Positions 25,620 to 34,372 are shown, counted from the stretch's first letter. The stretch: DNA of 44,255 nt from Microcaldota archaeon (GCA_016194335.1 JACQBR010000012.1:69448-113702), one strand, 5' to 3'. Notes: generated by a model from the letters alone, not told the origin. Translations and numbers: made by a program.

Positions 25620-26171
25620 CTACTCGCCTCCCTTCCACTCCTTCTCCCCCACCCACGCCTTCGCGTTGGCCTCGAGCGCGAGGACGAAAAGCAGGCTTGA
25701 GAGGCGGTTGAGGTATTGCAGCGCAAATGGATTGACCGACCCGTCACCCTCGGCGCGCAATAGCGTCACGCACTCGCGCTCTGCCCTCCTGCAGACACTG
25801 CGGCAGGCGTGGAGCAACGCCGCCTCCCGACACCCGCCGGGAAGGACGAAGTTGCGAAGCTCGGGAAGGTTTTTTTCGCGCGAGCCGATTTCGCCTTCAA
25901 GCCGCGCGACCATCCGCCCGTCCGCCCGCGGGACTTTAGTCTGGGGCAGGGGCGCGGCGAGGTCGCTGCCCAGAACGAACAGGTCCGATTGGATTGATCT
26001 GAGAAGCTGCCTGAGCGCATCGTCGGAGGAGAATGAAATTGCAACGCCCACAAGCGAGTTGAGTTCGTCGACAGTGCCGTACGCGCAGACGCGGCCGCTT
26101 CCCTTGTCCGCCCTCTTGCCGATGAGGTTTGTGTCGCCGCAGTCGCCCGCGCGGGTGTAGAATCGCGTCAT
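25620..26171 (-). CDS. ATP:cob(I)alamin adenosyltransferase, PduO type
   Basis: Makes adenosylcobalamin from cob(I)alamin and ATP. The 183-residue protein has the N-terminal ATP motif FYTRAGDCGDTNLIG, VDELNSLVGVA, the central FVLPGGCREAALLHACRSV, then CRRAERE and the late NRLSSLLFVLA: the full PduO/MMAB set. It implies use of an adenosylcobalamin-dependent enzyme (for example class II ribonucleotide reductase or a mutase), not encoded here. ATG 26171 lies 21-29 nt from a TATA element shared with the divergent glycosyltransferase stub. Confidence 0.93.
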   Translation of the reverse strand: MTRFYTRAGDCGDTNLIGKRADKGSGRVCAYGTVDELNSLVGVAISFSSDDALRQLLRSIQSDLFVLGSDLAAPLPQTKVPRADGRMVARLEGEIGSREKNLPELRNFVLPGGCREAALLHACRSVCRRAERECVTLLRAEGDGSVNPFALQYLNRLSSLLFVLALEANAKAWVGEKEWKGGE

Positions 26172-26193
26172 AATAAAGTTAGGAAACGGCAGG

Positions 26194-26200
26194 TATAAAG
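26194..26200. promoter_or_regulatory. Shared divergent TATA element
   Basis: TATAAAG on the + strand and CTTTATA on the minus strand. It lies at promoter distance from both the adenosyltransferase start (26171) and the glycosyltransferase stub start (26237). Confidence 0.4.
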
Positions 26201-26236
26201 CTGACTCTCCTGAAAGTTTTTTGGAGAGATGGCCGC

Positions 26237-26413
26237 ATGAGGCCCATTTCCATTGTAGTTGCCGCGCACAACGAGGAGGGGAGCATCGCCTCGACGCTTG
26301 ATGATTTGCTCCGACAAAAGGAGCGTAAAAAAAACCGCGTGGAAAATGAGCCTGCGCGGTATTCACTTTTTCAAGTTTCACTCCACCAGGTCAAAATACG
26401 CCACGCCGATTGA
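26237..26413 (+). pseudogene. N-terminal stub of a family 2 glycosyltransferase
   Basis: ATG 26237 follows a GGAGAG site. The first 24 residues read as a GT2 N-terminus (ISIVVAAHNEEGSIASTLDDL), and similarity fades after residue about 36 (LLRQKERKKNRVE). The DGS and DxD motifs are missing; the frame closes at 26411-26413 inside the convergent YbaK gene. The promoter and 5' end of a glycosyltransferase remain while the body is gone, so this is a deletion remnant. Confidence 0.75.
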
Positions 26414-26866
26414 GTCAAAGACTTTTTTCAGGCCCGCCGATGCCAAGTGGATTGAGCGCGTCTTGAGCCCGGCGTTGAATTCCGATTCCTGCTGCTCGAA
26501 AATCTTGGGGTCTGTCAAAATTGCCAGCTGGCGCGCGAACCCCAATGGCGGGACGCCCCCCGGCTCGCAGCCCGTCTGCCCGGCAACTTCGGCCTCGGAG
26601 GCAAAGCGCGCCTCGGATGCCTGGAGCACCTTCCTCATTTTCTTCCAGTCTAGCCGGCGGTCCGCCGGAATGTCGGCAATGCAGAAGAAAACCTTTCCCT
26701 TGCGGGAGAATTTCACAAGCAGCGCCTTCACGCCGATTGAGAGTCTTTGCCCCCGCACCGCCGCGGCCTCGGCGCTCGTGCGCACGGGCTCGTGCTCGAT
26801 GACCTCGAAAGGCACGCCTGCGGAAGTGAGGATGGAGGCGATTTTCTCAAACTCGGATTGGGACAT
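26378..26866 (-). CDS. YbaK/ProX-type aminoacyl-tRNA deacylase
   Basis: 162 residues of the YbaK/aa-tRNA editing fold: IEHEPVRTSAEAA near the start, VKALLVKFSRKGK with the conserved Lys, a DIPADRRLDWKK segment, GCEPGGVPPLGF (glycine-rich substrate loop), and FNAGLKTRSIHL. These free-standing editing proteins hydrolyse mischarged tRNAs such as Ala- or Cys-tRNA-Pro. Precise specificity cannot be told. The 3' end overlaps the glycosyltransferase remnant. Confidence 0.88.
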   Translation of the reverse strand: MSQSEFEKIASILTSAGVPFEVIEHEPVRTSAEAAAVRGQRLSIGVKALLVKFSRKGKVFFCIADIPADRRLDWKKMRKVLQASEARFASEAEVAGQTGCEPGGVPPLGFARQLAILTDPKIFEQQESEFNAGLKTRSIHLASAGLKKVFDSIGVAYFDLVE

Positions 26867-26942
26867 TTAGTTCATGCTCTTAGGGTTGGGCTTTGTAGAA
26901 ACCCTTATTTTTGGAGCTTGAGTTGGGTGGTTGCGAATATTA

Positions 26943-27039
26943 TTATAGCAAACCAAGAAAGTCTTGCGGCAATCTTATCTTGGTTTGCAACTAGCGGATT
27001 GCAATGTGGCATTCGCATTACTTTTTCAATCCGCTATAA
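26943..27039 (+). repeat. 97-nt two-hairpin element, copy 1
   Basis: Layout: outer arms TTATAGC and GCTATAA (26943-26949 and 27033-27039); hairpin A GCAAACCAAGA/TCTTGGTTTGC, a perfect 11-bp stem (26948-26958, 26978-26988) with a 19-nt loop; linker AACTA; hairpin B GCGGATTG/CAATCCGC (26994-27001, 27027-27034) with a 25-nt loop. It matches copy 2 (34201-34297) in length, order, outer arms, the loop motif AAGTCTTGCG and the ACTA linker, while stem bases differ with compensation. It sits between the YbaK gene and the P-type ATPase. Function unknown: structured RNA, mobile element or recombination site. Strand is arbitrary. Confidence 0.75.
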
Positions 27040-27066
27040 GCCCGCAAAACCGGGGAACTCCAAATC

Positions 27067-27074
27067 TTATTTAA
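27067..27074 (+). promoter_or_regulatory. BoxA/TATA for MgtA-like gene
   Basis: TTATTTAA lies 22-29 nt before the GTG at 27096, fitting a leaderless start. Confidence 0.4.
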
Positions 27075-27095
27075 TCGCAATTCCGTTCTGTTCTA

Positions 27096-29703
27096 GTGGA
27101 ATTCGGGCCTTTAGATTACTACTCGCGCCTCCCGGCGGACGGTGTCCTTAGGGAACTGCGCACGAGCGGGAATTTGGGCCTCACGGAAAGCGAGGCGCGC
27201 AGGAGGATTGCCCACTTCGGGAAGAACGAGGTCGAGGCGGAAAGCGAGGAGACGCCCCTATCGGAATTCCTACACACTTTCCGCAACCCCCTCGTTACCG
27301 TGCTGATTGTCGCGGCGGCCGTCTCGGCGCTTCTGGGGGAAGTTACCGAGCCCATCATCATCCTTACGATTGTGCTTGCGAGCTCGGCACTCGGCGTTTG
27401 GCAGGAGCATTCGGCCAACGACGCGGTGAAGAAGCTCAAGAGCCTCGTGGCGGTGACCGCCACGGTAATCCGCAACGGCGAGAGGAAGGAAATCCGAACG
27501 CCATCCATCACCGTCGGCGACGTCATCCTCCTTTCCGCCGGCGACCTTGTCCCGGCAGATTGCCGCGTGATTGAGGAGAACGATATTTACGTAAAGCAGT
27601 CGGCAATCACGGGCGAGCCGTTTCCGGTCGAGAAAACCGTCGGAGGGACGGGTGAGGAAAACCGCACGGCTGGAGATGTGCAGATGGCTGATTCTAAAGA
27701 AGAAACTGAGGGGAAGAAGGACAAGACTGGAAATTCGCAGGCGGCCGAAGGTGGGGAGGGAAACGCAGTTCGGGGCCATTGCCAAGGAAGTTGCGGTGGA
27801 GGCGCCGGAGTCGGCTTTCGAAATCGGCGTGCGGGGGCTGGGGATTTCCATCCTGAAAATCACGGTTTTCATCGTGCTCGTAATCTCGCTGCTGAACCTC
27901 TGGCTCCACCGCGGGTTTCTCGAGTCATTAGTGTTCGCAATCGCCGTTGCTGTGGGCCTCACGCCGGAACTGCTTCCAATCATCATGACCGTCACCATGG
28001 CCGCGGGCGCGAAGAACATTGCGGGAAAGGGCGCGATTGTGAAGAAACTGCCGTCCATCCCCAACTTCGGCAGCATGGACGTCCTGTGCACCGACAAGAC
28101 CGGGACGCTTACGGAAGGGAAAATCAGGCTGGTGAAATACATCGACGTAAACGGGGGCGAGAGCGGGGCGGTCTTGCGCCACGCGTTTCTCAACAGCTAC
28201 TTCCAGACGGGAATCAAGAACGCCCTTGACGAGGCGGTGGTCGAGCGGGGAGGCACGGCGGCGCAAGGCGCGGTGAAGGTGGGGGAAATCCCGTTCGACT
28301 TCTCGCGAAAGCGCATCGGAATCGGCGTGAAGCTGGAAGGGAGGCACTACCTCATCACCAAGGGCGCGCCGGAAGAGGTATTCAAAATCTCCACGCACTA
28401 CAGCGAGGGAAACGGGAAAAGCGGCGCTGGCGAGAGGGAAAGCGCGATTGTCGGGAGGGAGAGAAAGCCCCTCACTCCCGAGGCGGTTGAGAAATTCCAC
28501 TCGCTTTTTGAGAAATTGAGTTCAGAGGGCTACAAGGTCCTTGCAATTGCGGTGAAGGAATTGGAAGGGCCCCGCAAGGGAAGGGGCGAGGTCGGGTCGC
28601 TTTCCACGGCGGAAGAGAAGGGAATGGAACTGCTGGGGTTCATCGCGTTTTTCGACCCCCCCAAGCCGACCGCGCGGGCGGCCGTGAGGCGCATCATCGA
28701 GGCGGGGATAGAAATAAAGGTCATCACGGGAGACAACGAGCTCGTTGCGAAGAAGGTGTGCGACGAGGTGGGGCTGCCCGTGAAGGGAGTGATGCTGGGG
28801 AGGGAAATCGAGGGGCTCGGCATTGACGCGCTTGCAGTCAAGGCGCAGAACGCCACGATATTCGCACGCTTCTCCCCCGAGGAGAAACGCAGGGTGATTG
28901 AGGCGCTCAAAGGGGGGCGGGTGGTGGGATACCTCGGCGACGGGATTAACGACGCGCCGTCCCTGCGCGCGGCCGACGTGGGAATCTCGGTGAACAACGC
29001 CGGTGACGTCGCGAAGGAATCGGCGGACATCGTGCTCACGCACAAGAGCCTCTCGGTGCTCATCGACGGGGTTCTCGAGGGCAGGCGCACGTTTGCCAAC
29101 ACCCTCAAGTACGTCCTGACGGGCGTCTCCTCAAATTTCGGCAACATGCTAAGCTTCACCGGCGCTGTGGTGCTCGCGCCGTTCATCCCGATGCTGCCGG
29201 TGCAAATCCTCCTCAACAACCTGCTCTACGACTTTTCGCAGGTGAGCATCCCCTACGACAACGTGGACGGGGAGGACCTCAAAAAACCCAAGCGGTGGAA
29301 CCTCGATTTTGTCGAGAAGTTCATGATTGCCTTCGGCCTGGCAAGTTCCGTGTTCGACCTCATCACGTTCTTCGCCCTTCTCTATGTCTTCAACGCAGCT
29401 GCCCCGCAGTTCCAGACCGGGTGGTTCCTCGAATCGATTGCCACGCAGGCGCTGGTCATCCACGTGATTAGGACGAGAAAAACGCCCTTTGCGCAAAGCT
29501 CGCCCGGCAGGTTCCTGCTGGCCGCAACTGCCGCAGCCGTCGCGCTGGGCTGGCTCATCCCCTACTCCCCCCTCGCGCCGCTCATCGGCTTCACCCCGCT
29601 TCCGGCCCCCGCACTGGCCGCAATTGTGGCGATTACGGCTGCGTACCTCGTTGCCGTCGAGGGGGTGAAGGGATGGTTCTACGCGAGGTGGCCTGTTTAT
29701 TAG
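27096..29703 (+). pseudogene. MgtA-like Mg2+-transporting P-type ATPase, frameshifted
   Basis: A P-type ATPase in two frames. The 5' part (27096 to about 27655) has the N-terminal region, membrane helices 1-2 and the A domain with AITGEPFPVEK. The 3' part (recognisable from 27751 at VGRETQFG, to 29703) has the phosphorylation site CTDKTGTLT, KGAPEEVF, TGDNELVAKK, GDGINDAPSL and the C-terminal helices. FGSMDVLCTDKTG and LLNNLLYDFSQVSIPYDNVD are typical of MgtA-type Mg importers. Between the parts, 95 nt encode a Lys/Glu-rich stretch in any frame, in place of the FMGTxVxSG strand of the A domain, and the frame shifts. GTG 27096 has a TATA box. Likely non-functional unless the shift is a sequence error. 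Confidence 0.85.
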
Positions 29704-29765
29704 GAAAAAAGGAGGAATGGAAAAAAAAAGGCTTGCGCGTCATCAGCCTTTTTGCGCAACCAATT

Positions 29766-30569
29766 TCAGCTGTTGCACGATTCGGCTGGCAAGTCGAATC
29801 CAGCGGGCACGGGGCATTTTTCGGAATAGATGCAGGAGTAGTTGGTGATTGAGCCTTCCTGCCGCTTTATCTCGCCCTCGCTTTGGTACGCGCCTAGAGT
29901 GAGAAGAATCCTGTCGCCGTCCTGGGGCGAGTAGGAGCCCATCATGAAATTCTGGAGCTTCCTGCCATTCACGTAAAGTTCCAGGTGAGCGTCGTTGGGG
30001 TCGGGATGGCTCGTGCAGAAGCTTTCGTTCCGGTCCGACACGATGCAGCTTTCATTCAGCTTCCAGCCGATAGTCTTGAGGAAATAGGCAAACGTCACGC
30101 CGGTGGCGTGCTTGTGCATCACCGTCCCCACGCCGTCGTGAAGGTCCACGAGGCCGCTCTTGGGCACGCCGGTTTCGAGAGTCATGTACTTCTCCTGCGA
30201 AAAGTTCAGCTGCCTCCCGTCGATGAATACCGCGAAGTCCGCATGCTCGTGGATGCTTTCCGCGTTCCCAAAGCCGATGAGCTCGGGACGCAATGGGTAG
30301 CCGATGAAAAGGAAGAAAACCAGCGCCACTCCCGCCGCGAGGGCTCCGAAGGCGATGAGGGGTTTGCCTTTGCGCATCCAACCCAGGGCGAGAATGGCGA
30401 CGCCTGCAACGAACGCGAGCCCTTCTGCCGCCACTTCGGGAAGTTCCTTGTGGAACTCCCAAACCGCAGGCGCGCCGCACGACGATGACTTTTCGTCCGA
30501 ATGCGCGCTTACCCAAACTGCCGATGAGACGAGCAGCAGAAAAACTAATGCCCCCATGCCTGACTTCAT
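29766..30569 (-). CDS. Envelope protein with HADFAVFIDG-type domain
   Basis: 267 residues. A signal peptide (MGALVFLLLVSSAVWVSA), two membrane helices (LAFVAGVAILALGWM and LIAFGALAAGVALVFFLF), then an external domain rich in His and acidic residues: SIHEHADFAVFIDGRQ, LHDGVGTVMHKHATG, paired Cys (SCIVSDRNESFC) and SCIYSEKC. I recognise this as a conserved archaeal membrane domain of unknown role; His clusters hint at metal binding. It is divergent from a membrane thioredoxin-like gene 108 nt away, so an envelope redox or metal role is possible. ATG 30569 precedes the signal peptide; upstream in-frame start 30602 adds 11 residues. Confidence 0.65.
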   Translation of the reverse strand: MKSGMGALVFLLLVSSAVWVSAHSDEKSSSCGAPAVWEFHKELPEVAAEGLAFVAGVAILALGWMRKGKPLIAFGALAAGVALVFFLFIGYPLRPELIGFGNAESIHEHADFAVFIDGRQLNFSQEKYMTLETGVPKSGLVDLHDGVGTVMHKHATGVTFAYFLKTIGWKLNESCIVSDRNESFCTSHPDPNDAHLELYVNGRKLQNFMMGSYSPQDGDRILLTLGAYQSEGEIKRQEGSITNYSCIYSEKCPVPAGFDLPAESCNS

Positions 30570-30677
30570 TCCCAGTCCACCCTCCCCCCCCCGACTCTGC
30601 AAACCATTTTAATAATCAAGGGCCTTTATTGCATAGTCAATAGGAAGGCGTTGAATAAAAGAACTGACTGATGGGGA

Positions 30678-31049
30678 GTGGTGCTTTTGAAAAAGGTTTA
30701 CTTGGCCTTGGGCGCGCTTGCGGTCCTCATTGTCCTGCTTCTTGCGGCAAACGGCGGGCTGGCGGGGGGGAAGGCGGCTTACTTTGACGGGAAGTCTCCC
30801 GTGAAATATTTCTTCTCCGAACAGTGCAGCCACTGCCAGGCTATGAAGCCCATCCTCAACAGCCTCGCAAGGCAGGGCTACCGCGTCGCGCCGTTCGACG
30901 TGCTGGCGCACCCCAACTATTGGGACGACTACAAAATCACCGGCACGCCGACTTGGGTGGCGGCAAACGGCGAGAGGCTCGAGGGCGAGCAGACCGAAGC
31001 CGCGCTCGGCGCGTGGTTCGACTCCCACGGCGCGAGAATCGTGCAATAG
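30678..31049 (+). CDS. Membrane-anchored thioredoxin-fold protein
   Basis: 123 residues: an N-terminal membrane anchor (VYLALGALAVLIVLLLAA), then a thioredoxin-like domain with FFSEQCSHCQAMKP (CSHC active site) and ITGTPTWV with the cis-proline. The domain should face outside the membrane, suited to disulphide exchange in envelope proteins, several of which have paired cysteines in this window. GTG 30678 follows a GGGGAG site. Confidence 0.85.
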   Translation: MVLLKKVYLALGALAVLIVLLLAANGGLAGGKAAYFDGKSPVKYFFSEQCSHCQAMKPILNSLARQGYRVAPFDVLAHPNYWDDYKITGTPTWVAANGERLEGEQTEAALGAWFDSHGARIVQ

Positions 31050-31081
31050 GCAGAAAGGGTTGACAAACGGGGTGTTTCACA

Positions 31082-31576
31082 ATGGCTACGACCGTGATTC
31101 TGCAGACCACTGCAGGGGACATTGAGATTGAACTTGATGCGGCAAAGGCGCCGGTGACGGTGGAGAATTTCATCAGGTACGTCCGGGCGGGGCATTACGA
31201 CGGCACGGTATTCCACCGCGTGATGAAGGGGTTCATGATACAGGGCGGGGGCTTCACGCCCGACGGGAGGGAGAAGGAAACGCGCGGCCCTATCAAGCTG
31301 GAATCGGAAAACGGGCTGAAAAACGGATTGGGGACGGTTGCAATGGCGCGCACGAACGACCCCGACAGCGCAACGGCCCAGTTCTTCATCAACTGCACCG
31401 ACAACGGGTTTCTCGACTTTTCGTACGAGAACGACGGTTACGCCGTGTTCGGCAAGGTCGTGCGGGGGTTGGAAGCGGTGCGGAAAATCGAGGGAATGAA
31501 GACTGGAAGCCGCGGGCCGCACGACGACTGGCCGAAGCAGGACGTAGTAATCAACAAGGCGCTGGAGAAGAAGTGA
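31082..31576 (+). CDS. ppiB: Cyclophilin-type peptidyl-prolyl isomerase
   Basis: 164 residues, no signal peptide, so cytosolic. FHRVMKGFMIQGG (active-site Arg and Phe), the SATAQFFINCTDN segment, and YAVFGKVVRG are the cyclophilin core. It catalyses cis-trans isomerisation of Xaa-Pro bonds. It begins 32 nt after the thioredoxin-like gene, same direction, suggesting a small folding operon. Confidence 0.95.
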   Translation: MATTVILQTTAGDIEIELDAAKAPVTVENFIRYVRAGHYDGTVFHRVMKGFMIQGGGFTPDGREKETRGPIKLESENGLKNGLGTVAMARTNDPDSATAQFFINCTDNGFLDFSYENDGYAVFGKVVRGLEAVRKIEGMKTGSRGPHDDWPKQDVVINKALEKK

Positions 31577-31609
31577 CAAGAAAAAGAAAAAAAACCGGGA
31601 CTGCATATC

Positions 31610-32860
31610 GTGATAAAAAAAGTCGACAAAAGTCCGGAACTGATTTCCTCAAATGCGGCCAAGCGCGTTCTCATAGTGGGCGGGGGGTTTGCTGGCCTCA
31701 GCGCGGCGTGTAGGCTGCGCAGGCTTGCGCGCGGCGCCGAGATTATCCTGATTGACCCGCAGGACTGCTTCACGTTCTTCCCCGCAATCTACCGGCTTGC
31801 GGCAGGCGAGCTTCCCGAGTCGGCAGTGTGCACGCCCATCGCGCAGATTGCCAACAGGCGGGGGTTCACCTTCTTCCACGACGAGGTGGAGAAGATCGAC
31901 TGGAGGCGGAACTTCGCCCTCACGCAGAAGGGCGAGAGAATCCCGTTCGACTACTGCATCATCGCAGTGGGCGGCAGGACCAACTACTATGGAATTCCGG
32001 GGATGGAGGAATACGCCTTTGCTCTCAAGACCAAGGATGATGCCGAGCGTCTCGAGGAGCACGCCAGCGAGCTCGTGAGGAGGAAGGGCAGCGCGCGTTT
32101 CGTAGTCTGCGGCGGCGGCCTTTCGGGAGTGGAGTTCGCATCAGAGCTGCAGGGACATTTGAGTGGGAGATGCGGGCGGGAATGGGACGACAATTCCGCG
32201 CAGGAGCGCCTGAAAAGGGAAAACGCGCGGGAAGGAAACGGAAATTCAAGGCACAAGGTCACCGTCGTGCACGCCCTGCCGCGACTGGTTCCGGAACTGC
32301 CGCAGGCGGGGGGGATTGCCGAGGGAAGGCTGCGGGAAATCGGCGTGGAGCTCGTCCTCGATTCCCCGGTGGTGAGGGTGGGAAGGAATCTCGTGATGAC
32401 TGCAGGCGGCCGCAAGATAGGCGCGGACGTGATTGTGTGGGCCGGAGGGATGCGAACGCACGAACTCATAGGACGAAGCCGCTTTCCCACGGTGACGGGC
32501 GGCGTGGGGAAGGCGACGGCGGGCAGCGGCGCGGCGGTGAACAGGTTCCTCCAGACGACGGCCAACCCCCGCATTTTCGCAGTCGGCGACTGCATGGCGC
32601 CCGTTGACGCGGAATTGCGCAGGCAGGTAATAAAGACAGCATGGAACGCGGCGGCCGAAGGCGAGACTGCCGCGCATAACGTTGCGGCGCTGATGAATGG
32701 CGGGCCATTGCGGCCGTTCAACCCCACCGCCTGCCCCGTGCTGTTCACCATCGGGCGTGACTTCGGCGTTTTCCACTACCGGGGCTTGATGCTCGCAGGG
32801 AGGTGGGTCGTGTGGCTCAAGGGGCTTTTTGAAAAGATCTACGCGAGAAACTTCGCGTGA
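31610..32860 (+). CDS. NDH-2-like FAD-dependent NAD(P)H dehydrogenase
   Basis: 416 residues of the two-dinucleotide-domain flavoprotein family. FAD site: VLIVGGGFAGLSAACRL; substrate/quinone region FFPAIYRLAAGELP; NADH site: FVVCGGGLSGVEFASEL; late FAD motif IFAVGDCMAP. Type II NADH dehydrogenases pass electrons from NADH to quinone at the membrane without pumping. The C-terminus has an amphipathic, aromatic-basic stretch (MLAGRWVVWLKGLFEKIYARNF) suited to membrane association. A charged insert of about 25 residues follows the NADH motif. GTG start at 31610. Sulphide:quinone or ferredoxin-type activity cannot be excluded. Confidence 0.85.
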   Translation: MIKKVDKSPELISSNAAKRVLIVGGGFAGLSAACRLRRLARGAEIILIDPQDCFTFFPAIYRLAAGELPESAVCTPIAQIANRRGFTFFHDEVEKIDWRRNFALTQKGERIPFDYCIIAVGGRTNYYGIPGMEEYAFALKTKDDAERLEEHASELVRRKGSARFVVCGGGLSGVEFASELQGHLSGRCGREWDDNSAQERLKRENAREGNGNSRHKVTVVHALPRLVPELPQAGGIAEGRLREIGVELVLDSPVVRVGRNLVMTAGGRKIGADVIVWAGGMRTHELIGRSRFPTVTGGVGKATAGSGAAVNRFLQTTANPRIFAVGDCMAPVDAELRRQVIKTAWNAAAEGETAAHNVAALMNGGPLRPFNPTACPVLFTIGRDFGVFHYRGLMLAGRWVVWLKGLFEKIYARNFA

Positions 32861-32972
32861 TTGAGATTGTTCGGCGGAAAAACCGATGCAGCCCGGAGGG
32901 GGCGCGCCTGCAGACTGTTTGAAAATGGGGTTTTAAGAGGCGGCCGGCCGTAATTTGATTAAGGCCGCGGCT

Positions 32973-34178
32973 ATGGACTGGAATATGCTCCCTCTAATGC
33001 TGGTGCTCTTTGCGGCTCTTATTCTGCCCGGCGCTGCCCAGCAGAACGACTCCAACGGGACTGCCGTTTCCAGCGTGCCGCAAGCGCCTTTTGTCCTCAC
33101 GCTCAACGTCAACTACACTTCAACGGCAGTGACGGTGAGGTGGACTACGGACGTCCCGTCGGATTCGCAGGTGGAATACGGGACGGCCCCGGGCTACGGG
33201 CATTCAAGCGAGGCCGACGGCGCGATGGCGGCAAGCCACCTGCAGACGATATTCGGCCTGACGGCAAACGCTACGTATTACCTGCGGGTGAAATCCCGAG
33301 ACGCTTCGGGAAACGCGGGGTATTCCGATGCGATTGAATTTGCCACCCCGCCAAACGCCACGGCGACGGCGGTTCCCACGAGCGTGGGGCTCGACTCGTC
33401 GCTTGAATCGGCCATCGCTGCCGCAAAGCCCGGCGAGCCGGCAGTCCTCAGCGGCAGCATCTCCAACCGCGGCGCGGAGGAAGTTCTCAACCTCACGCTC
33501 AACGTGATTGGCCCCGCTGGGGGGATGAACATCTCCCTAATGCAGCCCATCGCGGCCATCCCGCCTTTCTCCTCAACGCAATTCAGGATTCGCGTCACCC
33601 TCGCGCCCGACGCTTCGGGAAGCACGGCAATTGGATTCTTTTTCGCAGGCAGCACGGCCTCCGGAATGCCCGCAAGCACCGCGAGGATGGGCGCAAGCAT
33701 CAACGCCATCACGCCGCAACCTCCGGCACCCGTCCCCGCGCCGGCGCCGACATTGCAGGAAGCCCCGCGCCCAACGGCGCCTCCCGCGGTTTCGAAACGG
33801 CCCGGCATCGACGCGCTGGAGAAAGCCGCGCTGGACGTGATGGCGCGCGCGGATGCCCTCAACCAGACTGAAATCTCCGCTTCAGTTCGCGAGGCCCTTG
33901 GGCTCCTCTCCACCACATCAAGCGACGCCGATGTCGAACGGGCGTCGTCGATAATCAGCCAGGGCCGCGCGAGGCTGGAGGCCGTCGAGAGGAAAAGGGC
34001 GTCAGGGGTGGCGCAGGAACCCGACGCGCTCCATTACGTCACGGCAATAGTGGTTGCACTCGCCGTGATTGCCGCGCTTTACTGGCAGTTCTCAAGGGGG
34101 AACGGACCCCGCAAGCCGGTCGGGCGCGAACCGCCACAGGCGCAACCCCCCCGCCCTACGGAAATAGCGTACGGATGA
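32973..34178 (+). CDS. Secreted FN3-domain surface protein with C-terminal membrane anchor
   Basis: About 401 residues. A signal peptide (MLPLMLVLFAALILPGAA), a fibronectin type III-like domain (VTVRWTTDVPSDSQVEYG to YYLRVKSRDASGNAGYS), a CARDB-like beta domain, a Pro-rich linker, a helical segment, then a membrane helix (YVTAIVVALAVIAALYW) and a short cytosolic Pro-rich tail. Several N-x-S/T sequons (NYTS, NATA, NLTL, NISL) indicate N-glycosylation outside. A GTTTTAAG element about 35 nt before ATG 32973 supports this start. Role probably structural or binding at the surface. Confidence 0.78.
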   Translation: MDWNMLPLMLVLFAALILPGAAQQNDSNGTAVSSVPQAPFVLTLNVNYTSTAVTVRWTTDVPSDSQVEYGTAPGYGHSSEADGAMAASHLQTIFGLTANATYYLRVKSRDASGNAGYSDAIEFATPPNATATAVPTSVGLDSSLESAIAAAKPGEPAVLSGSISNRGAEEVLNLTLNVIGPAGGMNISLMQPIAAIPPFSSTQFRIRVTLAPDASGSTAIGFFFAGSTASGMPASTARMGASINAITPQPPAPVPAPAPTLQEAPRPTAPPAVSKRPGIDALEKAALDVMARADALNQTEISASVREALGLLSTTSSDADVERASSIISQGRARLEAVERKRASGVAQEPDALHYVTAIVVALAVIAALYWQFSRGNGPRKPVGREPPQAQPPRPTEIAYG

Positions 34179-34200
34179 AACCGCTCTAATAGCAAATCGC

Positions 34201-34297
34201 TTACAGCAAAACAGGAAAGTCTTGCGAAAATGTAATTCCTGCTTTGCTACTAGCGGACTCGGCAAATCACCTGCACAACTTTCCGAGTCCGCTATAA
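34201..34297 (+). repeat. 97-nt two-hairpin element, copy 2
   Basis: Outer arms TTACAGC and GCTATAA (one mismatch to perfect pairing); hairpin A AGCAAAACAGGAA/TTCCTGCTTTGCT (34205-34217, 34236-34248; 12 of 13 pairs) with an 18-nt loop containing AGTCTTGCG; linker ACTA; hairpin B GCGGACTCGG/CCGAGTCCGC (34253-34262, 34283-34292). Same length and order as copy 1. Relative to copy 1, stem A has one A-T to G-C exchange and stem B has T-A to C-G and G-C to C-G exchanges, all compensated. Confidence 0.75.
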
Positions 34298-34317
34298 TTC
34301 TGGAACTTTAGAAGTGC

Positions 34318-34372
34318 GATTTGCAACTAGCGGATTGCTGGCAATGTTTCATTATTTATGCAATCCGATAAG
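34318..34372 (+). repeat. Two-hairpin element, partial copy 3
   Basis: Begins within the 3' arm of hairpin A (ATTTGCAACTAGCGG as in copy 1) and retains hairpin B (CGGATTGC at 34331-34338, GCAATCCG at 34360-34367). It ends in ATAAG; the CT of the outer arm is missing. It follows copy 2 by 20 nt. Confidence 0.65.

Noticed and set aside
27640-27760. Programmed frameshift in the MgtA-like gene
   Set aside because: No slippery heptamer is evident at the junction and a conserved A-domain strand is missing, so damage or sequence error is more likely.
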